From Paenibacillus sp. V4I3 (GTDB lineage Bacteria > Bacillota > Bacilli > Paenibacillales > NBRC-103111): a stretch of DNA of 64,000 nt. The position numbers and the translations under genes are program-made. Below are positions 26,727 to 35,302 of the stretch, in pieces; the first letter of the stretch is position 1; each line of letters begins with the position of its first letter. The stretch is from the NCBI RefSeq assembly GCF_030817215.1, contig NZ_JAUSZA010000001.1, positions 6,422,501-6,486,500 on the forward strand. Direction: 5' to 3'. Below the pieces are notes generated by a model. That model worked only from the letters and a program-made list of their open reading frames with translations, did no database searches and was not told the origin of the DNA.

Positions 26727-26810
26727 GCGTAATCAGAACGATAGTCCGACCTTGTATGTGAACACGAAACGATGTAAATAAAACCGTCAATCGGGCCCGT
26801 GAGCCCCTCA

Positions 26811-27818
26811 CTATACAAAATTAACATCACTAAACGGAGCCTTCTCATTACATGTAGTACACTTTCTATTGCTTAAGTAACGGCAGCCCCAGCTCTCTGT
26901 GCCGCTGAGCACAGTCTGCACAGTAATTGCGTCTGCCTCCGCTTTTGTAAGATGCCGTGACCAACGTACCCGGCTCCCCGGGTCGGCTCCCGGCCCATTG
27001 CTGCCGTATTCCCCGTAACGGGCCGTCAGTTCGCGTGCGGGATCACGCCAGTTGTTCCAGCCATCCGGATGAATATGCTTCTCCATATAACAATGGAGAA
27101 ACAAGACATGTGCATAAGCCCGCCAAGGTCTGCCTAGGAAAACGCTCTGCTCCGGAGCGCCTCCCGTCAGCGAGCAGTTCAGAAACACATATCCATAAGG
27201 CTGCCCTTCAGGTGCATTCGATGCCGTAATATAGCCAGTTTTCGGATTCAAGCCATTCATTTCATCTCCGGTACGTGTTACGCTTCGAATTTCGCAGCGT
27301 TCAAAAACGACCGTCGCCGACCCGAAAATAAAGTCAACCGTTCCTTCAATATAGGAATCTACGAAATATTGCCGTCCGTTCCCAGGTGTATACAGGGTAT
27401 CCTGACGGCCTAGCAAGCGGATCCGGCGGAAGACGGCTTTGTCTCCCTCCGAATGCAAAGCAACCGCTTGACCCACAATATCCCCACAGCCCGCATCATT
27501 GCTTATCGTCAGGTTCTCCCCATGAAATTGATCGGCATAAATGTACATGCTGCAGCTCTTGAAGGTGCCAATCTCCTGTCCATCTGCATCCTTCATGCGT
27601 GCGTAGTCACCATATACCAACACCGTCTCTAGCATGCTTTCGCCAAACAGGGTAAGATTCCGTTTGCTTTGCGGGACTATAAGCTTCTCCCGGTATATCC
27701 CCTTGCGGATATATATAACAGTACGATTCTCCGAATGGTCAGGCACAGCGTTGATCGCTTCCTGAACAGTTCGAAAATGCCCGCTGCCGCCGCCGGCATC
27801 CACTACGAGTTTGTCCAT
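26811..27818 (-). CDS. CE8 pectin methylesterase, cytoplasmic
   Basis: A 335-residue CE8 esterase that removes methyl groups from galacturonate units. Right-handed beta-helix with the family motifs GQAVAL (116-121), QDTLY with catalytic Asp140, VDFIFGSATVVF with nucleophile Asp162, and LGRPWRAYAHV. There is no signal peptide, so it acts on imported oligomers. A Cys-rich tail (CTTCNEK) is extra. Last gene of the rhamnogalacturonan operon, 20 nt after GH105. Agaggag ribosome site. Confidence 0.92.
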   Translation of the reverse strand: MDKLVVDAGGGSGHFRTVQEAINAVPDHSENRTVIYIRKGIYREKLIVPQSKRNLTLFGESMLETVLVYGDYARMKDADGQEIGTFKSCSMYIYADQFHGENLTISNDAGCGDIVGQAVALHSEGDKAVFRRIRLLGRQDTLYTPGNGRQYFVDSYIEGTVDFIFGSATVVFERCEIRSVTRTGDEMNGLNPKTGYITASNAPEGQPYGYVFLNCSLTGGAPEQSVFLGRPWRAYAHVLFLHCYMEKHIHPDGWNNWRDPARELTARYGEYGSNGPGADPGSRVRWSRHLTKAEADAITVQTVLSGTESWGCRYLSNRKCTTCNEKAPFSDVNFV

Positions 27819-27838
27819 TTTCTTCTCCTCTTGTTCCT

Positions 27839-28939
27839 TTAAACTAAGCCGTCCATGGCCGCACAGGCAAGAATAAAAGCGCCCATTCCATGAAGGTCGT
27901 TTTCACTAACCGGACGGGAACAATAATAGGAATAATCACCGGCAGAAGTACCTATACATATGTCCGGTACTACCAGACGATCCTTCTCATCAAAATAAAC
28001 CCGCTCCGTCAAGCCTCGGAATCCCCGGCGCGCAGCTTCCAAGGCAGTATCACCGACACATCCGTGCTGAACGGCTTTAGAAATAGTATAAACGAACAAG
28101 CTGCTGCACGAGGTTTCTAACCAATTGTCCGGCCGATCCCCTTTATCCACTACCTGATACCATAATCCCGTCTTCTCATCTTGAAACCCGATAAGAGCGT
28201 GAACGAAGCGGTGTAGCACCTGCCCCAATCCCTCCCGGCCGGGATGATCCGTCGGCAATACGTCAAGGAAATCAACCAGTGCCATGCCATACCAGCCAAG
28301 TGACCTCCCCCAAAACTCAGGAGAACACCCGGTATCTGGATTCGCCCAAGGAAACTGTCGACTCTCATCCCATGCGTGGTACAGAAGCCCTGTACGCTCA
28401 TCTGACATATGCTTCCGCATTAAATGTTCCCAGTCAAGCACCATCTCTATCAGCTTTGGATCTCCATACTTCCGTGCATAGATGACTGCAAAGACGCCGC
28501 CCATGTAAAGGCCGTCCAGCCACATCTGGTACGGGTATTTATCCTTGTGCCAAAAGGCACCCTCCGTTGTTCGGTTCAAGGTATTAAACAGCTGGCGCAG
28601 TTTCTCCGCCGCCACCCGATACCGCCGATCATCAAATTCTTCATCCAGCGTAAACAGAAGCAAACCGGCCATAATGGCATCCAGTTCATCTCGGGCAAAG
28701 AAAAAATTTCCATTCGGATCCACAAGAGAGTCAACATAACCCTTTGGATAGTTCAGGTATACGTCCTCCCCTGTTTTTTCCCAGACCTGCAGCATGCCAT
28801 ATAAAAAAATACCCGCATGATAATGCCACCTTCCTGCAGGCGGCAGCTCCTCGGGTTTAAATTTGGTCATCAGGGAATCACAGGCGGATTTAGCCCACTC
28901 GACGGGCGTTTGCGGCAACGTTTCTTTAATAAGACTCAT
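27839..28939 (-). CDS. GH105 unsaturated rhamnogalacturonyl hydrolase (YteR/YesR-like)
   Basis: A 366-residue (alpha/alpha)6-barrel enzyme that releases unsaturated galacturonic acid from lyase products by hydrating its double bond. The catalytic Asp corresponds to D142 in YQMWLDGLYMGG (D143 in B. subtilis YteR). GRWHYHAGIFLYGML and FWGRSLGWYGMALVDFL are typical. The ATG at 28939 was chosen since aaaggagct lies upstream; a TTG at 28966 would start inside the previous stop region. Cytoplasmic. Processes unsaturated oligomers made by a lyase outside the cell. Confidence 0.92.
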   Translation of the reverse strand: MSLIKETLPQTPVEWAKSACDSLMTKFKPEELPPAGRWHYHAGIFLYGMLQVWEKTGEDVYLNYPKGYVDSLVDPNGNFFFARDELDAIMAGLLLFTLDEEFDDRRYRVAAEKLRQLFNTLNRTTEGAFWHKDKYPYQMWLDGLYMGGVFAVIYARKYGDPKLIEMVLDWEHLMRKHMSDERTGLLYHAWDESRQFPWANPDTGCSPEFWGRSLGWYGMALVDFLDVLPTDHPGREGLGQVLHRFVHALIGFQDEKTGLWYQVVDKGDRPDNWLETSCSSLFVYTISKAVQHGCVGDTALEAARRGFRGLTERVYFDEKDRLVVPDICIGTSAGDYSYYCSRPVSENDLHGMGAFILACAAMDGLV

Positions 28940-28966
28940 GACAGGTAAGCTCCTTTCGAAAAGCAA

Positions 28967-30061
28967 TTATTCGAATAATCGTGTAAGAACGGGAAGCGGC
29001 TTCGGCTTCAATCCGGCCAACTCATGGCATAACCACCGAATGAGAATCGCCTGCGTTCCCGCATTCATATCCCCTTCGACCAGCCCCAATCCAAGCGGAA
29101 CGGCCACTGGCATTTCGGGATAATATTCGCCTTCTTTCACCTGTGCCACATTAGGGGCGGCAGGAGAATGGGCCAGTTCTCTGGAGAATCCGCCGTCTTG
29201 CTGCTTTAGCCTTGTCAGATTGATCAGAGTAATTTCTGCCATTTCGCTCATGTCCTCTGGTGGAATATTCAGCTTCATTGAAGACAGCAGATTGATCGGA
29301 TTGCGTATGTAGCACATATCCTTTGCATCGTCGTTCCGAAGTGTAAATTTTATGCTTTGATACATCTCACTAACCCTCGGAAGCGGAATTTGAAACCTGT
29401 TATAAAACGTATGCAGCTTGAAGGTCCCCGAAATTCGGACATACCAACCTCCCTCTCCCCATAGCCCTGTATGTCGGTCTTGAATGAAATCGAAATAGTC
29501 AAACGCCTCTTTAAGAAATGGTTCCCGCTCCTCTTTTGTCAATTGCCCAATGTAAGGAGCGGAATTACACAACCGATCGCATCCACGCCAACTATTGGCT
29601 AGACTGATGCTTCGAAGCCATTCTCCGTAAACTTTTGAAGACCTCATATATTCAGGCGAAGCTTGTCGCTCCTTTGATAAGGGGTAAAGCGGAGTCCCTC
29701 CAAGTTTAGCCATGGAATGAATGCTGTAGCCGATGGCCCGGCCCACCATAACGTCATCCAATCGCATGTTAGGGTCTTCATCATAGAAATTCCCGGACTT
29801 TGGATCCTGTTTTGCTTGATAAAAGCGTACCATACGTTCTTTGCGTTCCGGACTCAGTTTCTCCAAAATCCCGCAGCGTTCCATAATGTTGATTGCCTGG
29901 GACGTAGATTCAATGTCAGGTAGGAATACACCTGATTCCTTAGAGCTTCGAGCGTAGAAGAAGCCTCCGGTTGCCTCGTCATACTGATCTTCGAGCCATT
30001 CAAAGAACCCTTCGAATACCCGATCCATTTCCTTCAAAATGTTCTCGATGCTTTGGTTCAA
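28967..30061 (-). CDS. Uncharacterised alpha/alpha-toroid-like protein in pectin operon
   Basis: A 364-residue protein I cannot assign to a named family. Repeated helical stretches with ATGGFFYARSS near the N-terminus and LKQQDGGFSREL near the C-terminus recall terpenoid-cyclase/alpha-alpha-toroid folds, which are also used by several polysaccharide lyases and glycosidases. Conserved-looking acidic and aromatic stretches are DEDPNMRLDDVMVGRAIGYSIH and GLWGEGGWYVRISG. No signal peptide, so cytoplasmic. TTG start overlaps the stop of the upstream GH43 gene by 4 nt, with ggagga before it, so the two are translationally coupled. Sits between GH43 and GH105; a role in rhamnogalacturonan oligomer processing is inference. 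Confidence 0.65.
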   Translation of the reverse strand: MNQSIENILKEMDRVFEGFFEWLEDQYDEATGGFFYARSSKESGVFLPDIESTSQAINIMERCGILEKLSPERKERMVRFYQAKQDPKSGNFYDEDPNMRLDDVMVGRAIGYSIHSMAKLGGTPLYPLSKERQASPEYMRSSKVYGEWLRSISLANSWRGCDRLCNSAPYIGQLTKEEREPFLKEAFDYFDFIQDRHTGLWGEGGWYVRISGTFKLHTFYNRFQIPLPRVSEMYQSIKFTLRNDDAKDMCYIRNPINLLSSMKLNIPPEDMSEMAEITLINLTRLKQQDGGFSRELAHSPAAPNVAQVKEGEYYPEMPVAVPLGLGLVEGDMNAGTQAILIRWLCHELAGLKPKPLPVLTRLFE

Positions 30062-31488
30062 CGCAAATCCTCCCCACTCTTTGGACCGATCGGCTGGTAT
30101 CGGAATCGACGGAATGCCGCCGTTCCGTCACCTACGGCATCAAGCCCAATTCGTAAGCTGAGGAAACCGCCCAGCGTATTATGATGCAAGCCGGAAGCGT
30201 CCACCGTTTTATCATACTGATTCCAAATCACGCCATCCTCGCTATAATGGAAGGAAACGATATGACGATCATTGCGAATACGTAAAAAGGTGCTGCTCCC
30301 CTGCACCGGGATGGTCCTGTAGTTCTTAAAGCTGCGGAAATGGCGGATTCCGGACGTCGAAACTCCCAGACCAAGCTGGGCTTCATCGTTATAGTAGAGT
30401 ACGAGCCGCCCCTCCGCCTCGCCGGCGGCGGCAATTTCTACCGTTACCTCATAGCTCTCGTCACCCGGCATATACAAAAGTGGCGAACCCTTTTCTTTTT
30501 CCTGTCGGCCTACCGTAACAAGTGCTCCGTCTGAAACCCGATAACGCTCCTCCGGAGGATGACCACTGCACTGCCACTGAAGCCCCAGCTTAATCCCGGT
30601 AAAGTCGTCCTCCATCGGCATTCCGCTATCCGGCTCCGATCTCATCTTCATTGCCGTACCTGATGGTTTAAACCAACCATCCTCCGTAAACTCGACTGGC
30701 TCAACCAGCGTTTGCCTGCCTAATGTATGGAAGCTGTTCAGATAACCGTGATAGACCACCCACCAATCTCCGTCCGGGGTATCGATCAAAGAGGCGTGTC
30801 CTTTGGACCACCAAAGCTCGTCCCGAGATAACGTCCTTACAATCGGATTGTAAGGTGAATGCTCCCAAGGCCCCCAAGGGTTAATAGATCGTGACGATAC
30901 GGCCATATGGCCGGTAGGAGGACCCGCCGTCCCTCCCTCTGCAACGGTTAAATAATAGTATCCATCCCGGTATGTCACCTTTGGACCCTCCAAACTGAAG
31001 GCCTCCACCACCCAATCTTCTGGGTACTTCCAACCTTCATAGACATGTCTGGGCGATTCAATCACTGACAGTCCGTCTGGTGCCAGCTCTACAAAATCCC
31101 CGCCGGAGAGATGCAGATACCGCTTGCCGTCCGGTGCCGCAATATGTCCCGGATCGATTCCCCTGATCTTAAGATCAACGGGGTCACTCCATGGTCCTAA
31201 AGGCGACGGTGCTGTGATTACCCAATTCGTCCGGTTTGCGGGGAAATAGATATAATAAGTTCCCTTGTGCTCTGCAAAATCAGGCGCCCAAACATCCCCG
31301 ACATACTGACGGAGAGCAGCTGAAACCGGCTTCCAATTGATCAAATCCCGGGAATGCCAAATCAGCAGCCCCGGCAAATACTTGTAAGAGGTATGCGTCA
31401 TATAATAATCACGCCCGACCCGAATAACCGATGGATCCGCGTAGTTGCCTCTCATTGCCTGCAAAGGATAAGCGCTTATTTGCTTCAT
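30058..31488 (-). CDS. GH43 glycosidase with C-terminal beta-sandwich
   Basis: About 476 residues. An N-terminal five-bladed propeller has NYADPSVIRVGRDYYMTHTS (base Asp), RGIDPGHIAAPDGKRYL (pKa-modulating Asp) and SLEGPKVTYRDGYYYL (acid Glu). A C-terminal beta-sandwich (about 295-470) starts near DDFTGIKLGLQWQCSG. Predicted to remove arabinose, xylose or galactose side chains from imported rhamnogalacturonan pieces; exact sugar unknown. ATG at 31488 preferred over TTG at 31491, with gggagg upstream. Cytoplasmic. Confidence 0.9.
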   Translation of the reverse strand: MKQISAYPLQAMRGNYADPSVIRVGRDYYMTHTSYKYLPGLLIWHSRDLINWKPVSAALRQYVGDVWAPDFAEHKGTYYIYFPANRTNWVITAPSPLGPWSDPVDLKIRGIDPGHIAAPDGKRYLHLSGGDFVELAPDGLSVIESPRHVYEGWKYPEDWVVEAFSLEGPKVTYRDGYYYLTVAEGGTAGPPTGHMAVSSRSINPWGPWEHSPYNPIVRTLSRDELWWSKGHASLIDTPDGDWWVVYHGYLNSFHTLGRQTLVEPVEFTEDGWFKPSGTAMKMRSEPDSGMPMEDDFTGIKLGLQWQCSGHPPEERYRVSDGALVTVGRQEKEKGSPLLYMPGDESYEVTVEIAAAGEAEGRLVLYYNDEAQLGLGVSTSGIRHFRSFKNYRTIPVQGSSTFLRIRNDRHIVSFHYSEDGVIWNQYDKTVDASGLHHNTLGGFLSLRIGLDAVGDGTAAFRRFRYQPIGPKSGEDLR

Positions 31489-31511
31489 CAATGACAGCCT
31501 CCCAATTTCAA

Positions 31512-32384
31512 TTACCCCTTAACGGAGCCTACTAAAGCGCCTTTAGCGAAATATTTCTGCAGGAACGGATAAACAATAAGGATCGGTAAAGTGGAAACCA
31601 CAATAACGGCCATTTTTATCGTTTGCTCCGGCGGCTTGACGAACTCGTTGCCCGTATCAGCCGCCATGCCGCTCGCCGCAATAACAATTTGGCGCAGCAG
31701 AACTTGAATCGGCCATTTGTCCGCATCATTCATGAACATAATCGCCCCGAAGTAAGAGTTCCAGTAGTTGACAGCGTAGAACAAAGAAATCGTAGCCAGA
31801 GCCGGCATCGATAACGGCAGAACGATCCGGAATAGAATGCCGAAATCCCCGCAGCCGTCGATCTTGGCCGATTCCTCCACCCCGTCAGGCAAGCCCTGGA
31901 AGAAGCTCCGCAATATAATCAGGTTGAAAGCGCTGATCGCTCCAGGAAGAATTAAAGACATATACGTATCGATTAATCCAAGGTTCTTCACGATCAGGAA
32001 AGATGGAATCAAGCCGCCGTGGAACAGCATTGTGAACACAATCATTAGATTCATCGTTTTGCGGCCATCCAAATCCCTTCTCGTAAGGCCGTAGGCCATC
32101 ATAGAGGTGAGAATCATACTGATCAGCGTGCCCACGGCGGTAACCCCGATGGATACACCCATGGCTTTGAACAGTGTGCTCGTTGAAAAAATATAGCGAT
32201 AGGAATCAAAAGTAAAAACGGTTGGAAACAAGACGAACGGTTTGCGTGCTATTTCTTCCGCAGTCGTAAACGACCCCATCACCACGTGAAGGAACGGAAG
32301 CAGCATCAAAATAGCGATAAGGCTAAGCAAGAGGATGTTGAAAAAATCAAACATCCTGCCGGCGAATGTTTTATCTGTAATCAT
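31512..32384 (-). CDS. LplC/YtcP-type ABC transporter permease
   Basis: 290 residues, six membrane helices. It begins FFNILLLSLIAILMLLPFLHV and has EEIARKPFVLFPTVFTF, typical of LplC. The EAA loop is GVEESAKIDGCGDFGILFRIVLPLS. Forms the membrane channel together with the LplB-like partner encoded just upstream, for oligosaccharides bound by the LplA-like lipoprotein. Gaaggagg ribosome site. Confidence 0.92.
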   Translation of the reverse strand: MITDKTFAGRMFDFFNILLLSLIAILMLLPFLHVVMGSFTTAEEIARKPFVLFPTVFTFDSYRYIFSTSTLFKAMGVSIGVTAVGTLISMILTSMMAYGLTRRDLDGRKTMNLMIVFTMLFHGGLIPSFLIVKNLGLIDTYMSLILPGAISAFNLIILRSFFQGLPDGVEESAKIDGCGDFGILFRIVLPLSMPALATISLFYAVNYWNSYFGAIMFMNDADKWPIQVLLRQIVIAASGMAADTGNEFVKPPEQTIKMAVIVVSTLPILIVYPFLQKYFAKGALVGSVKG

Positions 32385-32412
32385 CGTTGGACCTCCTTCA
32401 TAGTAGCGATTC

Positions 32413-33367
32413 TTAATAAACGCCGTCTTCGCCGAATTTCTTCGCCAGCCAGTTGGAGGCTAGCACCAGGGCAAAGCCGATGACAGATTTGAACAAGCCG
32501 ACGGCTGTACTGAAGCTGAACTGTCCCTGTTTTAAACCTGCCGTATAAACAAACGTATCCAGAATTTCCGCCACGTCTTTATTCATGGAGTTGAGGATCA
32601 GATAAATATGTTCAAAGCTGGTATCCAGCACATTTCCGATTTTGAGAATCAACAGCACAACAATGACATTGCGGATGCCAGGGAGCGTAATGTGCCAGAT
32701 TTGCCGGAGTCGGCCGGCTCCGTCCATACGTGCCGCCTCATAAAGGCCCGGGTCAATAGACGCCATTGCCGCTAGGAAAACGATGGTTCCCCAACCCGCT
32801 TCTCTCCATATCACTTGCAGAACATACATGGGATAAAACCATTCCGAGTTCATTAGGAAGTTGACAGGCTGTAAGCCGAGAATAACCATAATTTCGTTAA
32901 TTATCCCTCCGTCCATGGTCAGCATAACGAAAGAGATGGATACAATAATGACCCATGAAAGAAAATGGCGGAATATAAACGATCGTCTGAACAAGCCGTT
33001 TGAAGTAACCGTTCGCTACTTCATTCAGCATGACCGAAAGAAGAATGGGTACCGGGAAATAGAAGAAGATATTGACCACGAATACAATCAGTGTGTTCTT
33101 AAAGATCTGCCAAAACCCCGGGTCGGTAAACAACCGGCGAAAGTGTTCCAGCCCAACCCACTCGCTTCCCAAAAAACCTTTGTAAGGTTGATAATCTTGA
33201 AATGCGATGACGAGTCCAGCCATGGGGATATATTTGAAAATAATAAAATATATAAAGCCTGGCAAAACCATAAGATAGATAAATTTGTTCCGCAGAACCC
33301 TTTTCCAGAACGTGTTTTTCGCCTTTGAGACCGATGCCGTCTCCGCCCGAGCAGCTATATGGTTCAT
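32413..33367 (-). pseudogene. LplB/YteP-type permease split by a 1-nt frameshift
   Basis: Two overlapping frames make one LplB-like permease of about 317 residues. The N-terminal part (33367 to about 32970) reads through KYIPMAGLVIAFQDYQPYKG and VQTIVYIPP. The expected continuation HFLSWVIIVSISFVMLTMDGG is in another frame. One extra C in the coding strand (a G at 32967-32968) explains the shift: ATTCCGCCAT where ATTCCGCAT would restore the frame. The C-terminal part keeps an intact EAA loop, LYEAARMDGAGRLRQIWHITLP. Everything else looks functional, so this is either a very recent mutation or a sequencing error. If real, the LplABC importer lacks a subunit. Confidence 0.85.
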
Positions 33368-33440
33368 GATGTGGGCCTTCCTTTCTTGTTGAAAGATAAG
33401 GCCGCTGAGTCATTCAGCAGCCTCCACCTTTTAACGCTGA

Positions 33441-34955
33441 TTATTTTCCACCGTTATTCTTGTACTGCTCGTTGAACTCGTCGATGATTTTTTGGCCGCC
33501 GTCATTTTGCCACTTTTTCACTGCCGACTGGAAGCCTGCCTCGTCAATTTTGTTCATGATGAACTGGTACGTAGCGTCTTTAATTTGATCCTGAAGCCGG
33601 GCACCCTTTTCATTGAACGTTTTGGAGTCCAGGGATACGGATAGGTCCGTTACCATAAATTTAACAGCTTCATTTGAAAGGTTATTGGCCTTCTCTAAAG
33701 CAGGCAGAGAGTAGAAGCTAGGTGTTATGTTAGTTGTCTCGTACAGCGCCATGTTCAGATAAGGTCTTACTTCCTTCTCAATCAGCTTGCTGTCCGTGGA
33801 AGGAACTGCTTTACCGTCTTTCAACGTATAATGCTCATCCTTGAGACCGTATTTGAGCAGATCGGCTATTTCAGGAGAGTAGAATTTATCCATGACACCA
33901 AGGATGTTCTTCAATTCCTGTTCGGATTTAACGGATGATTTCGGGAAAAGCACAACAGTTCCGTAGCCCGAAAGCCCCCAGGTAGTGTTCTTACCGTCAA
34001 CGCCCTTAATGTCGTTGGTTACCTCGTACTGCGCTTCCGGTATGTTTTTCACCGTTTTCTCTTGGAAGCCTTTGACATCGCCCATCGTCCCAATATAGAG
34101 TCCTGAGCGGCCGGTGTACATCAGATTCTGCTGATCCGTTTTGCTCGTAACCGGGAAATCCTGGTTGATCAGGCCTTCATCGCGGAGCTTCTTCATAAAC
34201 TTCATCGTGTCAAGGTATCCCTTAGTCATGAAGTCGGGGACTAACTTGCCGTCTTGAGTTCCCCAACCATTCGGTGTTCCGAAGTACATAGAGAGAGTTT
34301 TGAAGGCGCCGTACACTAAATCGTTACGGTCAGAAATGGGGATCGTTTTACCGCCGCCGGCAAAATCCGCTTCTTTGAACTTCTTCAGCATGTTGTATAG
34401 CTCGTCTACCGTTTTTGGCGCGGAGAGTCCAAGCTTATCGGCCCAGTCTTTCCGGTAGATCAAGCCCGCACGAGCCGGTTGTCTTTCCTGGTACAGAGAG
34501 TAAATTTTCCCGCTAACGGCTGTATTATTAAGAATTTTCTGATTCAAGCTCTTGAGGTTCGGATAATCCTTCAGGTAAGGACCGAGTTCCCAAAACTGGT
34601 TATTCTTGATGGCATCGCGCATAAGGATAAAGGAAGCCGCGTTCTTCAAGTAAACAACCTGGGGCATGGAACCCGTTGCGAAAGCAGCTTGGAACTTCTC
34701 ATCATAGGACCCGTCCGGTACCCATTGAATGTCCAGCTCGGAATTTGTTTTTTGCTCAAGAACCTTCTCAAGCTTATCGGAAGGAACCTCGGTCGTTTGC
34801 AAATCGGCCATGATACTGATTTTAACAGGACCCTTCGGTGCTTCGCTTGTTGCTTTTGCCGCTTCGGAGCCCGAGTCGGTTTTACTGGCGCATCCGGCCA
34901 ACATGGAAACCGCCGTCAGTGCGGAAAGGATAATGGCGACATTCTTCTTTGTCAT
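33441..34955 (-). CDS. LplA/YtcQ-type extracellular binding lipoprotein
   Basis: 504 residues, lipobox MLAGCASK (Cys about 22), then a binding fold starting VKISIMADLQTTEVPSDKLE. Long LplA-type binding proteins recognise large oligosaccharides and pair with LplB/LplC permeases, which follow here. It is more than 80% identical by eye to a second binding protein at 47.4 kb. First gene of the pectin operon, behind a conserved regulatory module. Caaggaggt ribosome site. Confidence 0.92.
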   Translation of the reverse strand: MTKKNVAIILSALTAVSMLAGCASKTDSGSEAAKATSEAPKGPVKISIMADLQTTEVPSDKLEKVLEQKTNSELDIQWVPDGSYDEKFQAAFATGSMPQVVYLKNAASFILMRDAIKNNQFWELGPYLKDYPNLKSLNQKILNNTAVSGKIYSLYQERQPARAGLIYRKDWADKLGLSAPKTVDELYNMLKKFKEADFAGGGKTIPISDRNDLVYGAFKTLSMYFGTPNGWGTQDGKLVPDFMTKGYLDTMKFMKKLRDEGLINQDFPVTSKTDQQNLMYTGRSGLYIGTMGDVKGFQEKTVKNIPEAQYEVTNDIKGVDGKNTTWGLSGYGTVVLFPKSSVKSEQELKNILGVMDKFYSPEIADLLKYGLKDEHYTLKDGKAVPSTDSKLIEKEVRPYLNMALYETTNITPSFYSLPALEKANNLSNEAVKFMVTDLSVSLDSKTFNEKGARLQDQIKDATYQFIMNKIDEAGFQSAVKKWQNDGGQKIIDEFNEQYKNNGGK

Positions 34956-34995
34956 CTTGTGGACCTCCTTGAATTGGTGGTGATGGATGTTGATG

Positions 34996-35112
34996 GCTTA
35001 ATCATAATGAGAAGCGCAGGTTACGTATATAATCATGAGATTTGAATGTGATTTTACAGGCGATACTTGACCTTTTATAATCTGATGATTATTTTTAATT
35101 TGAAGTGATTAT
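34996..35112 (-). promoter_or_regulatory. Copy A of a shared operator/promoter module
   Basis: Written on the plus strand: block GCTTAATCATAAT (from 34996), block TTACGTATATAATC (35021-35034), then a 51-nt gap and two TGATTAT copies (35086-35092 and 35106-35112) exactly 20 bp apart. The same blocks with the same 51-nt gap and 20-bp repeat occur at 45.6 and 49.0 kb. Direct repeats fit an AraC-family activator; the TTACGTATATAATC block reads GATTATATACGTAA on the coding strand and probably includes the -10. Confidence 0.7.
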
Positions 35113-35130
35113 CGCGATCCAGTTCTGTTT

Positions 35131-35238
35131 AAGGGAAATCCAGGACGCTATTTAGGCAAAATAGAGGACCACGGTTCCCTCTCGCTGGCTCAAAGGGCTA
35201 TTTTCAGTGAAATAGCGCCCTATAGTTCCCTTAGCTGC
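35131..35238. repeat. Palindromic intergenic repeat, REP/MITE-like
   Basis: About 100 bp bounded by inverted AAGGGAA and TTCCCTT, containing two internal stem-loops built on GCTATTT/AAAATAG and GGGCTATTT/AAATAGCGCCC. It encodes no protein. I recall elements of this look scattered between genes in Paenibacillus, but copy number cannot be checked here. Confidence 0.5.
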
Positions 35239-35246
35239 GCGAATGT

Positions 35247-35295
35247 TAAAAAAACGGCCGTATAAAACTCCTCAAACGAGCTTTATACGACCGTA
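35247..35295 (-). terminator. Terminator of the 35.3-kb GH43 gene
   Basis: On the minus strand a 13-bp stem with one G-U pair (ACGGTCGTATAAA against TTTATACGGCCGT) is followed by seven T residues, directly after the GH43 stop at 35303. Confidence 0.85.
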
Positions 35296-35302
35296 TTCGT
35301 AA

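Noticed and set aside
32897..32994. Two separate permease genes in the LplB region
   Set aside because: The frames overlap and their translations join into one LplB protein at a single extra base, so this is one broken gene.
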